Assembly: GCF_014194975.1 (NCBI RefSeq)
Contig: NZ_JACIAY010000009.1
Location: forward strand, 62,001-126,000
Length of the DNA stretch: 64,000 bases
Direction: 5' to 3'
Origin: Sphingomonas sp. BK580
GTDB lineage: Bacteria; Pseudomonadota; Alphaproteobacteria; Sphingomonadales; Sphingomonadaceae
The notes beneath the pieces were generated by a model. That model was not told the origin of the DNA, did not search any database, and saw only the letters and a list, made by a program, of their open reading frames with translations. This document shows positions 1-7,854 of the stretch, piece after piece (positions within the stretch are counted from its first letter, which is position 1; each line of letters opens with the position of its first letter). The position numbers and the translations under genes are program-made.

Positions 1-525
1 GGTCTGGTCGCGCGCGATCGGCGAGCGGTCGAGCAGCCCGCCGACGTCGCCGATCGCCACGCCGCCGGTGCCCGGTCCGAGATCGTTGACGCGCCGCGCG
101 CGTCCGGTGACGACCACGTCCGCCACGGCGGCGCTGTCTGCGGCGGCAGCCCCGACGGTGAAAGTATAAGCGTTCACCGCGCCGGCACTGATCGTGATCG
201 TGTCGCTGAGCGTCGGAGCGCCGGGCACGTCGATCGTCACCTGGTAGCGCCCGATCGGCAATGCGGCAGCGCGGAACGAACCGTCGCGCGACACCGTCGC
301 GGCGCGCTCGAAGCCCTGCGCGTCGGATCGCAGCTTCACGACGCCACCGTTCGCGCGCCTGCCGTCGGCGCGTTGCACCGTCCCGGCCAGTGCGCCCATG
401 GTATAGTCTTGCGCTTGCGCCGGAAGATCTGCTACAAATCCGGCTACGGCCGTTGATAGATACCCTATCGTTTTCATGGCCGTCCAGGACAGCAGCACTC
501 GTTCGGGGCGACGGGTCGTCCGCAT
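1..525 (-). CDS. TonB-dependent receptor, N-terminal part (cut by window edge)
   Basis: Read from the reverse strand, this open frame runs off the left edge of the window. The N-terminus carries a signal peptide ending in Ala-Gln-Ala, followed by a roughly 80-residue beta-sandwich of the carboxypeptidase-regulatory type (DGSFRAAALPIGRYQVTI) and then a VADVVVTGR stretch, the usual lead into a TonB plug domain. This order is typical of Oar-like outer-membrane receptors that import large substrates. I chose the ATG at 525 because an AGGGGA ribosome site lies about 8 bases upstream. ATGs at 531 and 477 are alternatives, and the 477 start would give the shortest clean signal peptide. The substrate cannot be told. 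It is divergent from the next receptor, so 526-816 should hold both promoters. Confidence 0.8.
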   Translation of the reverse strand, partial: MRTTRRPERVLLSWTAMKTIGYLSTAVAGFVADLPAQAQDYTMGALAGTVQRADGRRANGGVVKLRSDAQGFERAATVSRDGSFRAAALPIGRYQVTIDVPGAPTLSDTITISAGAVNAYTFTVGAAAADSAAVADVVVTGRARRVNDLGPGTGGVAIGDVGGLLDRSPIARDQT

Positions 526-816
526 GTTCATTTCCCCTTGTCTATCGTTCTCTTTTCCGGTGCGGCGGCGTGACGCGCTCGCGGAGAACAGAGACTAGGG
601 ACGATCAAGCCAAAAGCGCGAGAGAGCCGGTGGCTCATCTTGGCGAGTCAACGTGGCAGCATCGCTGTCACGATCGTGTCTTATTTACCACAAGTCTGAG
701 ACATTATCTGTCGTCGGCCATCTTGCGCCGCAAATAACCTTGCCGTCGCCCCCTGTCGCTCTGCAGCATCGTGTCCGACAGGCGCCGCACAAGGCGCCGC
801 AGCACAGGGAAGACTC

Positions 817-3687
817 ATGAAGCGATCGCTCGCCCGACGTCACCGCCTCCTCGCCCCTAGCCTGCTCGCGCTCGCCGCCGCCGCGGCGCTGCCCGCCGCC
901 GCGCACGCCCAGGCCGCGCCCGAGCAGGACGCCGCGCAGATCGCCGCGCAGACCGGCGAGGACGTGGTTGTCACCGGCTCGCGCATCCGCCGCGACCCGC
1001 TCGACAACCCCTCCCCCGTCGTGACCGTCGACGAGGCCGCGATCGCCAAGACCGGCCTCTCCTCGATCGCCGACGTGCTGCAGCGCATCCCGGCCTCGTC
1101 GGGCGGGCTCAACTCCAAGTTCAACAACTCGGGCAATCTCGGCAACCCGCCCGACGGCGGCGGCGTCGGCGCCGGCTCGGCGGCGATCGACCTGCGCTAC
1201 CTCGGCGCCAAGCGCACGCTCGTGCTGGTCGACGGGCTGCGCTACGTCAACGGCGCCAGCGCCAGCGGCATCCCCGGCACGGTCGACCTCAACTCGATCC
1301 CCGACGTGATGATCCAGCGCGTCGAGGTGCTCCAGTCGGCCGCCTCGGCGCTCTACGGCTCGGACGCGATCGGCGGCGTGGTCAACATCATCACGCGCTC
1401 GGGCCAGAAGGGCTTCCGCGCGCAGGCGCAATATGGCCAGTATCTCGGCGAGAACGACGGCGGCACGCAGAATTACCAGCTCAGCTGGGGCGGCGGCAGC
1501 GACCGGGTCCACCTCGACGTCGGCGGCTTCTACACCAAGCAGGATCCGGTGAGCGCGGCCGACCGCGACATCTCGCAATTCCCCAACCCGGGCCAGACGA
1601 GCTGCACCGACGAGATCGGCGGCTGCTCCAGCTTCACGCCGTCGGGCCGCTTCGTCGTCAACGGTCAGAACATCACGCTGCGCGCGCCGGTCACCGGCCG
1701 CCGAGCGGTCTATGATCCCACGCTGGCGACCGGCGACTTCAAGGCGTTCACCGCCGCGGATCGGTTCAACTTCGCGCCGTACAATTACTTCCTCACGCCG
1801 AACGAGCGCTACGGCGGCTTCGCCAACGCGCGTGCCGAGTTCGCCGACTGGTTCAACGTCCGCGTCAAGACGGTGTGGAACCACCGCCAGTCGCAGAACC
1901 GCGCCGCCTTCCTGCCGCTCGGGCTCGGGCCCGACATCGGCAACGGCAACCTGCTCGACACGATCACGATCGACGCGACCAACCCGTACAATCCGTTCGG
2001 CGTGTCGCTGGTGCCCGGGCAGAACTATAACGCGATCTACCGCCGCCTCGTCGAGGCCGGGCAGCGCACCTACAGCCAGACCGTCGACACCTTCTCGGTC
2101 ACCGGCACGATCGACGGCAAGTTCCAGCTGTTCGGCAAGAACTGGTACTATGACGCGAACGCTGTGGCGGCCACCAACGACGCACACCAGCTCTTCACCG
2201 GCAACGTCAACGGCGCGCGGCTCGCGCAGGCGCTCGGGCCGGTGAGCCAGTGCACCGGCGCGTGCGTGCCGTTCAACATCTTCGGCGGCGAAGGATCGAT
2301 CACGCCCGAGATGCTCAACTTCGTCGGCTTCGACGAGCGCTCGCGCAGCCAGCAGCGGCTCAACGACTTCACCTTCAACCTGTCGGGCGAGTTGTTCGAC
2401 CTGCCCGGCGGGCCGGTCGGCGTCGCCGCCGGCTACGAGCACCGCTACCAGCAGGGCAGCTTCACCCCGGACCCCGTGATCCAGGCCGGCCTGGGCGCCG
2501 ACATCCCCGCGCAGGCGGCACGCGGCGCCTTCAACGTCGACGAGGTCTACGGCGAGCTGCGGCTGCCGCTGATCCGCGACGTGCCGTTCCTCCGCCTCGT
2601 CGAGCTCAACGGCGCGGTGCGCCACTCCAACTTCTCGACCTACGGCGGCAACACCACCTACTCGGGCGGTGCGCTGTGGAAGCCGGTCAACGACCTGCTG
2701 CTGCGCGGCCAATATGCCGAGAGCTATCGCGCCGCCTCGATCGGTGAACTGTTCGGCGCCCAGTCGCGCTTCGACCAGCCGCTCGCGGACCCGTGCAGCA
2801 ACATCGCCGGATCGCCGTACCAGAGCTCGGGGACGGTGCGCGCCAACTGCACCGCCAACGGCGTGCCCGCCAGCGGCAGCTACGCCGAGCCGACCGGCCA
2901 GTTGCCGATCCTGACCGGCGGCAACGCCGCGCTCGCGCCCGAGACCGCGACGACCTGGGTGTTCGGCGGCGTCTACAGCCCCGCCTGGGCGCGCACCGGC
3001 TTCGCCAGCGCGCTCAGCCTCGAGGTCAATTACTATGACATCAAGGTGGACGGCGCGATCGCCTCGATCCCGGCCGACACGCTGCTCAACCGCTGCGCGC
3101 AGACCGGCGACTCACTCTCCTGCGCCGCGGTCGTGCGCGCCCCCAGCGGCGTGATCACCGCGATCAACGGCATCCTGCTCAACACCGGCGGCATCCGCAC
3201 CCGCGGCATCGACGCGACCTTCAACCTGCGTACCCAGCCGACCGGCGCGGGCACCTTCGGCCTGTCGGTCAGCGGCAACTATCTGCTCAAGTACGAGGAG
3301 ATCGTCCCCGCTACCGACGGCACGACGACGACCAGCTACACCGGCACCGAGCGCGGCAGCCCCGATCAGGCCTATCCGCACTTCAAGGGCCAGGCGACGC
3401 TCGACTGGGACATCGGCCCGGTCGCGGCGGCCTTCACCGGCCGCTACATCGACGACGTGGTCGAGAGTCAGGGCGGCAACAAGCTCAAGAGCCGCTTCTA
3501 CGGCGACGTCCAGCTGTCGTTCCGCCCGTCCTGGCTCGACGAGAAGATCGGGCTCACGCTCGGCGTCAACAACGTGTTCGACACCGACCCGCCCGCCTGC
3601 TTCTCGTGCAGCCTCAACAACTACGACCCGACCACCTATGACGTACCGGGCCGCTTCGGCTACGCGCGGCTGAGCTACGGCTTCTGA
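817..3687 (+). CDS. TonB-dependent receptor
   Basis: A 956-residue outer-membrane receptor. Residues 1-31 form a signal peptide ending AHA-QA. The plug starts near residue 48 with [13 protein letters not shown] and includes the [10 protein letters not shown] and IQRVEVLQ motifs, followed by [14 protein letters not shown]. The rest is a 22-strand-type barrel that ends in an aromatic residue (LSYGF), as needed for BAM insertion. Several paired cysteines in the loops (for example [12 protein letters not shown]) suggest disulfide-closed extracellular loops. The ATG follows GGGAAG at a good distance. The substrate is unknown, and no hydrolase or regulator is adjacent on the same strand. Assignment to the family is firm. 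Confidence 0.93.
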   Translation: MKRSLARRHRLLAPSLLALAAAAALPAAAHAQAAPEQDAAQIAAQTGEDVVVTGSRIRRDPLDNPSPVVTVDEAAIAKTGLSSIADVLQRIPASSGGLNSKFNNSGNLGNPPDGGGVGAGSAAIDLRYLGAKRTLVLVDGLRYVNGASASGIPGTVDLNSIPDVMIQRVEVLQSAASALYGSDAIGGVVNIITRSGQKGFRAQAQYGQYLGENDGGTQNYQLSWGGGSDRVHLDVGGFYTKQDPVSAADRDISQFPNPGQTSCTDEIGGCSSFTPSGRFVVNGQNITLRAPVTGRRAVYDPTLATGDFKAFTAADRFNFAPYNYFLTPNERYGGFANARAEFADWFNVRVKTVWNHRQSQNRAAFLPLGLGPDIGNGNLLDTITIDATNPYNPFGVSLVPGQNYNAIYRRLVEAGQRTYSQTVDTFSVTGTIDGKFQLFGKNWYYDANAVAATNDAHQLFTGNVNGARLAQALGPVSQCTGACVPFNIFGGEGSITPEMLNFVGFDERSRSQQRLNDFTFNLSGELFDLPGGPVGVAAGYEHRYQQGSFTPDPVIQAGLGADIPAQAARGAFNVDEVYGELRLPLIRDVPFLRLVELNGAVRHSNFSTYGGNTTYSGGALWKPVNDLLLRGQYAESYRAASIGELFGAQSRFDQPLADPCSNIAGSPYQSSGTVRANCTANGVPASGSYAEPTGQLPILTGGNAALAPETATTWVFGGVYSPAWARTGFASALSLEVNYYDIKVDGAIASIPADTLLNRCAQTGDSLSCAAVVRAPSGVITAINGILLNTGGIRTRGIDATFNLRTQPTGAGTFGLSVSGNYLLKYEEIVPATDGTTTTSYTGTERGSPDQAYPHFKGQATLDWDIGPVAAAFTGRYIDDVVESQGGNKLKSRFYGDVQLSFRPSWLDEKIGLTLGVNNVFDTDPPACFSCSLNNYDPTTYDVPGRFGYARLSYGF

Positions 3688-3692
3688 CCCGC

Positions 3693-3723
3693 GGCGGGGC
3701 GGCGCAGCGCGCGTCGCCCCGCC
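3693..3723. terminator. GC hairpin between convergent genes
   Basis: A perfect 9-bp stem (GGCGGGGCG at 3693-3701 and CGCCCCGCC at 3715-3723) lies just after the receptor stop and before the convergent small membrane protein. It has no clear T-run, so it may be a weak or bidirectional terminator. Confidence 0.45.
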
Positions 3724-3747
3724 TTAGTCGGTCGCTCGACGCGTCGT

Positions 3748-3936
3748 TCAGCGGCGGAACAGCGTGATGAGGGCGTCGATCAGCGTCGCGCCGCCGATCG
3801 GCGCGAGCAGCAGCAGCAGCATGTTGACCAGCACCAGCCGCCCGAGCCAGCGCTCCTGCCGCGCCGACAGCCGCGGGCGCGCCGGGTGCGGCTCCCACCG
3901 GGGCGGCGGGGGTTGATCGCGGAAGTCCATGAACAT
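3748..3936 (-). CDS. small single-span membrane protein, unknown function
   Basis: A 62-residue protein. The first half is proline- and arginine-rich (QPPPPRWEPHPARPRL) and should face the cytoplasm. One hydrophobic helix follows at about residues 33-55 (LVLVNMLLLLLAPIGGATLI), and the protein ends LFRR. A GGAG ribosome site lies 9 bases before the ATG at 3936, and a second Met two codons later could also serve. It is convergent with the upstream receptor gene. I do not recognise a named family. Confidence 0.6.
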   Translation of the reverse strand: MFMDFRDQPPPPRWEPHPARPRLSARQERWLGRLVLVNMLLLLLAPIGGATLIDALITLFRR

Positions 3937-3949
3937 GCGCGTGTCTCCG

Positions 3950-4180
3950 ACTCACCGGAGCCTAACGCATCGCGCGGCGCTTCGCACCGCCCGCGCCCGA
4001 GTCGAGGGACGTGCGGCTTCTCGGGCGTGACCGGCGGCGACGGCTCGACCGTCGCCGCGGCCGGATCGTCGAACAGGTAGAGAGCGCTGATCGACTCTGG
4101 CTCGCTCGCCGACGCCTTGTCGAAGTGCGCGTTGGCGCCACCGGCCGGTTCGTAGAAAGGAGCGCCGGTGTCGAGCACGC
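3950..4180 (-). pseudogene. possible gene remnant, unknown
   Basis: The 356-bp gap 3937-4292 lacks a convincing intact gene. About 4010-4170 on the minus strand reads as protein-like sequence (LDTGAPFYEPAGG, then DKASASEPESISALYLFDD). Its third-position GC and mixed composition match real genes here rather than the Arg-rich shadow frames. The frame loses this character below about 4000 and then runs through the small membrane gene out of phase. No start with a ribosome site is evident. I read it as a decayed or frameshifted gene fragment, with low certainty and no family assignment. Confidence 0.25.
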
Positions 4181-4292
4181 GCGTCGGCGTGCCCCGACCT
4201 GGAAGAAGCGGCGCCCGCGCAGGACCACGCCGGAACCCGGGACGGGAGCGGGGAGCGGCGGGCGGCACCTGCTCGTGCCGCCCGCCCTCACT

Positions 4293-5405
4293 TCACACCA
4301 GCTCGCGCAGCGCGCTCGCGTCGAAGTCCTTGAGCCCGTCGCTGTCGCCGGCGCGGACCTTGGCGACCCATTGCGGGTCGCTGATCAGCGCGCGGCCCAC
4401 CGCGATCAGGTCGAACTCGTCGCGCTCCATCCGCTCGATCAGCCGCTCCAGCCCCTCGGGGCGCGACGCCTCGCCGCCGAACGCCGCGATGAACTCGCCC
4501 GACAGGCCGACCGAGCCGACGCTGATCGTCGTCGCGCCGGTGAGCTTCTTGGCCCAGCCGGCGAAGTTGAGCCCCTGCTCGCCGTCCAGCTCGGGGAACT
4601 CGGGCTCCCAGAAGCGGCGCTGCGAGCAGTGCAGCACGTCCACCCCGGCGTCGACCAGCGGCTGGAGCCAGTCCGCCATCTCGTCGGGCGTGTGCGCCAG
4701 CCGCGCGCCGAAATCCTGCTGCTTCCACTGGCTGACGCGCAGGATGATCGGATAGTCCTCGCCCACCGCGGCGCGGATCGCCGCCACCACCTCGCCCGCC
4801 AGACGCGCGCGCTCGCGGATCGTCGCGCCGCCGTAGCGGTCCTCGCGCTTGTTGGTGCCCGACCAGAAGAACTGGTCGATCAGATAACCGTGCGCGCCGT
4901 GGATCTCGACCGTGTCGAAGCCGAGCCGCTTAGCGTCAACCGCCGCGCGCGCGAAGGCGGCGACGGTGTCGGCGATATCCTCCTCGCTCATCGTCTGGCC
5001 GCGCGGACGGTCGGGCGCGAGCAGCCCCGACGGGCTCTCCACCTCTACCTCGGGCTCCCAGCCGCTCTGCCCCTTGGTCGAGCCGGTGTGCCACAGCTGC
5101 GGCCCCATCTTGCCGCCGGCGGCGTGGACCGCGTCGATCACCTGCTGCCAGCCCGCCAGCGCGGCGTTGCCGTGGAAGAAGGGGATGGCGGGTTCGTTGC
5201 GCGCGGCGGGGCGGTCGATCACCGTGCCCTCGGAGAGGATCAGCCCCACCCCGCCCTCGGCGCGGCGCTGGTAATAGGCCGCGTTGGCGGCGCCGGGCAC
5301 GCCCTCGGGCGCGAAGGTACGAGTCATCGGCGCCATGACGATGCGGTTCGCCAGCTCGAGCGACTTGAGGCGGAACGGGCGGAAGAGGATGTCGGCCGAG
5401 GCCAT
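4293..5405 (-). CDS. Old Yellow Enzyme family NADH:flavin oxidoreductase
   Basis: A 370-residue FMN enzyme of the OYE family, which reduces activated C=C bonds of enones, quinones or nitro compounds with NAD(P)H. The TIM barrel opens with LFRPFRLKSLELANRIVMAP. The substrate-binding His pair is in VEIHGAHGYLIDQFF (near residue 175), followed by NKREDRYGG. The phosphate-binding end is seen in ISVGSVGL and DLIAVGRALISDP. The ATG at 5405 has GGAG about 10 bases upstream. It is divergent from an HxlR regulator across 101 bp, the usual arrangement for electrophile- or quinone-induced OYEs, so that regulator probably controls it. Substrate preference is inferred only from family. Confidence 0.9.
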   Translation of the reverse strand: MASADILFRPFRLKSLELANRIVMAPMTRTFAPEGVPGAANAAYYQRRAEGGVGLILSEGTVIDRPAARNEPAIPFFHGNAALAGWQQVIDAVHAAGGKMGPQLWHTGSTKGQSGWEPEVEVESPSGLLAPDRPRGQTMSEEDIADTVAAFARAAVDAKRLGFDTVEIHGAHGYLIDQFFWSGTNKREDRYGGATIRERARLAGEVVAAIRAAVGEDYPIILRVSQWKQQDFGARLAHTPDEMADWLQPLVDAGVDVLHCSQRRFWEPEFPELDGEQGLNFAGWAKKLTGATTISVGSVGLSGEFIAAFGGEASRPEGLERLIERMERDEFDLIAVGRALISDPQWVAKVRAGDSDGLKDFDASALRELV

Positions 5406-5435
5406 GTGGGCAAGCTCCGTTGCGATAGACGTCCT

Positions 5436-5490
5436 CTAGGTATATCTAGGATACCAGGTGTCAATGAGGCGCCGCCGCGTCACTAGGTAT
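5436..5490. promoter_or_regulatory. candidate HxlR operator region
   Basis: Between the divergent OYE and HxlR genes, the octamer CTAGGTAT occurs at 5436-5443 and 5483-5490, with a one-mismatch copy (CTAGGATA) at 5446-5453. The first part also forms an inverted repeat, GGTAT at 5439-5443 against ATACC at 5451-5455. AT-rich half-sites in an otherwise GC-rich region, placed between a regulator and its likely target, point to HxlR binding. The role is inferred. Confidence 0.55.
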
Positions 5491-5506
5491 CGTCGAGGAA
5501 ACCGCC

Positions 5507-5890
5507 ATGCATCTGCCCGCGGACAAGGCCGAGTGTCGGCGTCGCTTCGCCAGCGACTGCCCGAGCCGCGACCTGTTCGACCAGATCGCCGACAAGTGGA
5601 CGATGATGGTGCTGACGGTGCTGGACGACGGGCCGCTGCGCTTCAACGCGATCCGGCGCGGGCTGGAGGGGGTGACGCAGAAGGCGCTGACGCAATGCCT
5701 GCGGCGGCTCGAGCGCAACGGCCTGGTCGAGCGGCGCGTGCTGGCGACCTCGCCGGTGGCGGTGGAATATGCGATCACGCCGCTCGGCCGCTCGCTCCAG
5801 CCGCCGTTCCGCGCTTTGTACCGCTGGACGCGCGAGGCGATGCCCGAGGTGGAGGCGGCGCGGGTGGCGTTCGACGCGCGCGCGACGTGA
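5507..5890 (+). CDS. HxlR-family winged-helix transcriptional regulator
   Basis: A 127-residue DNA-binding protein. The HxlR signature is visible as CPSRDLFDQIADKWTMMVL, then FNAIRRGLEGVTQKALTQCLRRLERNGLVER, the helix-turn-helix and wing. Two N-terminal cysteines (Cys10 and Cys18) lie just before the first core helix. In the family members YodB and QorR a cysteine in this region senses diamide, quinones or other electrophiles, so this protein may do the same. GAGGAA lies 7 bases before the ATG. It is divergent from an OYE reductase that would detoxify the same compounds. The family is secure, and the inducer is inferred. Confidence 0.9.
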   Translation: MHLPADKAECRRRFASDCPSRDLFDQIADKWTMMVLTVLDDGPLRFNAIRRGLEGVTQKALTQCLRRLERNGLVERRVLATSPVAVEYAITPLGRSLQPPFRALYRWTREAMPEVEAARVAFDARAT

Positions 5891-5930
5891 GGTCATCAGA
5901 GGCGGGCGCCGGCTGCTCCCTCCCCTCCAA

Positions 5931-6009
5931 GGCGAGGGTTGGGGTGGGGCGCCGGCTTGAACGCAGGGCTCGCGGTGCTGCCCCACCCCCAACCCCTGAA
6001 GGTGAACGG
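5931..6009. repeat. dispersed GC-rich inverted repeat, family B (copy 1)
   Basis: A G-rich arm (GGGTTGGGGTGGGG, about 5936-5949) is matched by a C-rich arm (CCCCACCCCCAACCCC, 5981-5996) in the space between the convergent HxlR and PhoD genes. Relatives with CTCCCCT / AGGGGAGG arms occur at 13922-14057 and 20357-20492. It can fold into a long hairpin and may also end transcription. Confidence 0.6.
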
Positions 6010-6024
6010 AGTGCTGTTCGCGCC

Positions 6025-7647
6025 CTATGCCATCACCCGCCGCCCGCGTTGCACCGTGGCGCTGTGACCGACGCTCGCGCGCGGCGTGCGCTGGCGGATC
6101 GTGTCGACGAACAGCCAGTCGTTGCGCACCTGCTCGGGGGTGATCGTCAATGACATATAGCCGCGCCGCGACGTGTCGCACCATTTGAGCTCGGGATTGC
6201 CCTCCACCATCATCCGCGCGACCCGCGCCGGATCGGTGGCGAAGGCGCTCTCGAACCCGGGCGAGGTCACCGCCTGCCCGGCGAACTCGACTCCCGCGGC
6301 GCCGTCCTGCGCCAGGTCGAACGCCCAGGCATTGTGGCTGTCGCCGCTGAGCACGACGAGGTCGGCCTCGGCCGCCTGCGCCGAGCGCAGGAAGCGCGCG
6401 CGCGCCGCGGGATAGCCGCCCCAGGAGTCGAGGTTGGAGGCGACGCCGGCGCGCGTCGCCGCGATCGCGCCGCGGACGTAATCGTCGACACGGCCGGTGC
6501 CGCCGCCGAGCAGCGCCTCGGCCGCGACCGGCAGCTGCTGCTTGCCCATGATCGTGCCGAAGCCGACCACCTGCCAGCGCTGCCCCTGCGTGACCGAGCG
6601 GCGCAGGTCGTGCGCCAGCCACACCTCCTGCTGCGAGCCCATCATCGTCACCGCCGGGTCCTGCCACGCGCCGTCGCGGAACGCCTTGAGCGCGGCGGCG
6701 GGATCGGGCGCGCGCAGCAGCGTGGCGATCTCGTTCTGACGCGAGCGCGCGAACAGCCGCGTCTCGGTGCGCCACAAGGTCGCGAGCGTGCCGATGTCAT
6801 AGGCCTTCCACGGCTCCTCGCTGACGGGCATCCACTCGCGATAGGCCTGGACCGAGGCGGCGCGGCGCTGGTTCCAGTCGCCCTCGGTGGCGGGGTCGTG
6901 ATTCTCGGCGCCGCCCTCCCAGCTGTCGTTGGCGCTCTCGTGATCGTCCCACTGCACCACCCACGGCACGCGCGCGTGCAGCGCCTGCAGGTCGGGGTCG
7001 GCGCGGTAGCTGGCGAAGCGCAGGCGATAGTCGGCGAGGTGGATCGTCTCGGCGAGCGGCTGCGGCACGCGGCCGGGCACCTGCGCCGCCTTGGGCGGGT
7101 AATTGCCTGGCGAATATTCGTAGAAATAGTCGCCGAGATGGATCACCAGGTCGAGGTCGTCGCGCGCGGCGGCGTGGCCGTAGGCATTGAACCAGCCGAA
7201 GCCGAGGTTCGAGCAGGAGAAGATCGCCGCCGTGAAGTCGCGCGCGCCCTCGCCCGGCAGCGTGCGCGTGCGGCCGACCGGCGAGCGCGTGCCGTCGGCG
7301 GCGACGAAGCGGTAGTGATAGTCGGTGCCCGGCGTCAGCCCGTCGAGCGTCACCTTGGCGGTCCAGTCGCGCCACGCGCCGGTGACGAACGCGCCCGACG
7401 CGATCACGCGCGCGAAGTCGGCGGTGTCGCTGATCTCGGCGACCAGCCGTGCCGAGTCGCCGCTGGCGGGGACGTAGCGGGTCCACAGCAGCATCGAGTC
7501 GCTCGCGGGTTCGCCGCTCGCGACCGAATGGGTGAAGCCGCGCGCGGCGAGCACGCTCTGCGCCGCGGCGAAGCCGGGCAGCGCGAGCGCGCCGAGGCCG
7601 AGCGTGCCGGTGGCGAGCAGCGAGCGGCGGGAGAGCGTGAGCGTCAT
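6025..7647 (-). CDS. phoD: alkaline phosphatase D (PhoD family)
   Basis: A 540-residue secreted phosphatase/phosphodiesterase of the PhoD type, which frees phosphate from esters. The N-terminus has a Tat signal (LSRRSLLATGTLGLGALALPG) ending in a short alanine-rich cleavage site, consistent with export of a folded metal enzyme. A beta-rich N-domain (THSVASGEPASDSMLLWTRY) precedes the metallo-phosphoesterase core with HLGDYFYEYSPG, QWDDHESANDSWEGG and LSGDSHNAWAFDL. The ATG at 7647 is preferred because the longer frame upstream runs through a dispersed repeat. It lies downstream of a TonB-dependent receptor on the same strand, with a repeat between them, and the pair may work together in scavenging organic phosphate. 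No clear Pho box was found. Confidence 0.92.
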   Translation of the reverse strand: MTLTLSRRSLLATGTLGLGALALPGFAAAQSVLAARGFTHSVASGEPASDSMLLWTRYVPASGDSARLVAEISDTADFARVIASGAFVTGAWRDWTAKVTLDGLTPGTDYHYRFVAADGTRSPVGRTRTLPGEGARDFTAAIFSCSNLGFGWFNAYGHAAARDDLDLVIHLGDYFYEYSPGNYPPKAAQVPGRVPQPLAETIHLADYRLRFASYRADPDLQALHARVPWVVQWDDHESANDSWEGGAENHDPATEGDWNQRRAASVQAYREWMPVSEEPWKAYDIGTLATLWRTETRLFARSRQNEIATLLRAPDPAAALKAFRDGAWQDPAVTMMGSQQEVWLAHDLRRSVTQGQRWQVVGFGTIMGKQQLPVAAEALLGGGTGRVDDYVRGAIAATRAGVASNLDSWGGYPAARARFLRSAQAAEADLVVLSGDSHNAWAFDLAQDGAAGVEFAGQAVTSPGFESAFATDPARVARMMVEGNPELKWCDTSRRGYMSLTITPEQVRNDWLFVDTIRQRTPRASVGHSATVQRGRRVMA

Positions 7648-7747
7648 CGTGGCAGGTCCCCGGGAAGCGAGTTCCCGCGCGCTCTCGGCCCGATCAGTGA
7701 CGCCGGTGTGACAGGGGGCAATCGCGCCCTCACCGGCCCCGCTGGTC

Positions 7748-7825
7748 GTGCTCCTGCGCATGCAGGAGCCTAGAGCCAGGAGCACTGCCCTGTGATACCC
7801 TGCGCTCCTGCGTGCGCGGGAGCAC
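7748..7825. repeat. dispersed double-hairpin repeat, family A (copy 1)
   Basis: A hairpin starting GTGCTCCTGCG at 7748, with its GCAGGAGC arm after a 3-base loop, is followed by about 25 bases and a mirrored hairpin ending GGGAGCAC at 7825. It sits between phoD and the upstream receptor gene. The same element recurs at 12074, 17248 (half), 35906, 46492, 49492 and 50679. Confidence 0.8.
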
Positions 7826-7854
7826 GATCAGCGGGGATGAATGGCTCCGCTAGA

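Noticed and set aside
685..2712. Long open frame on the minus strand across the first complete receptor gene
   Set aside because: It is Arg/Val/Glu-rich shadow coding caused by high GC; the plus strand encodes a full, recognisable receptor with signal peptide and plug. The same holds for other long antisense frames (for example opposite the other receptors, metK and the hybrid kinase).
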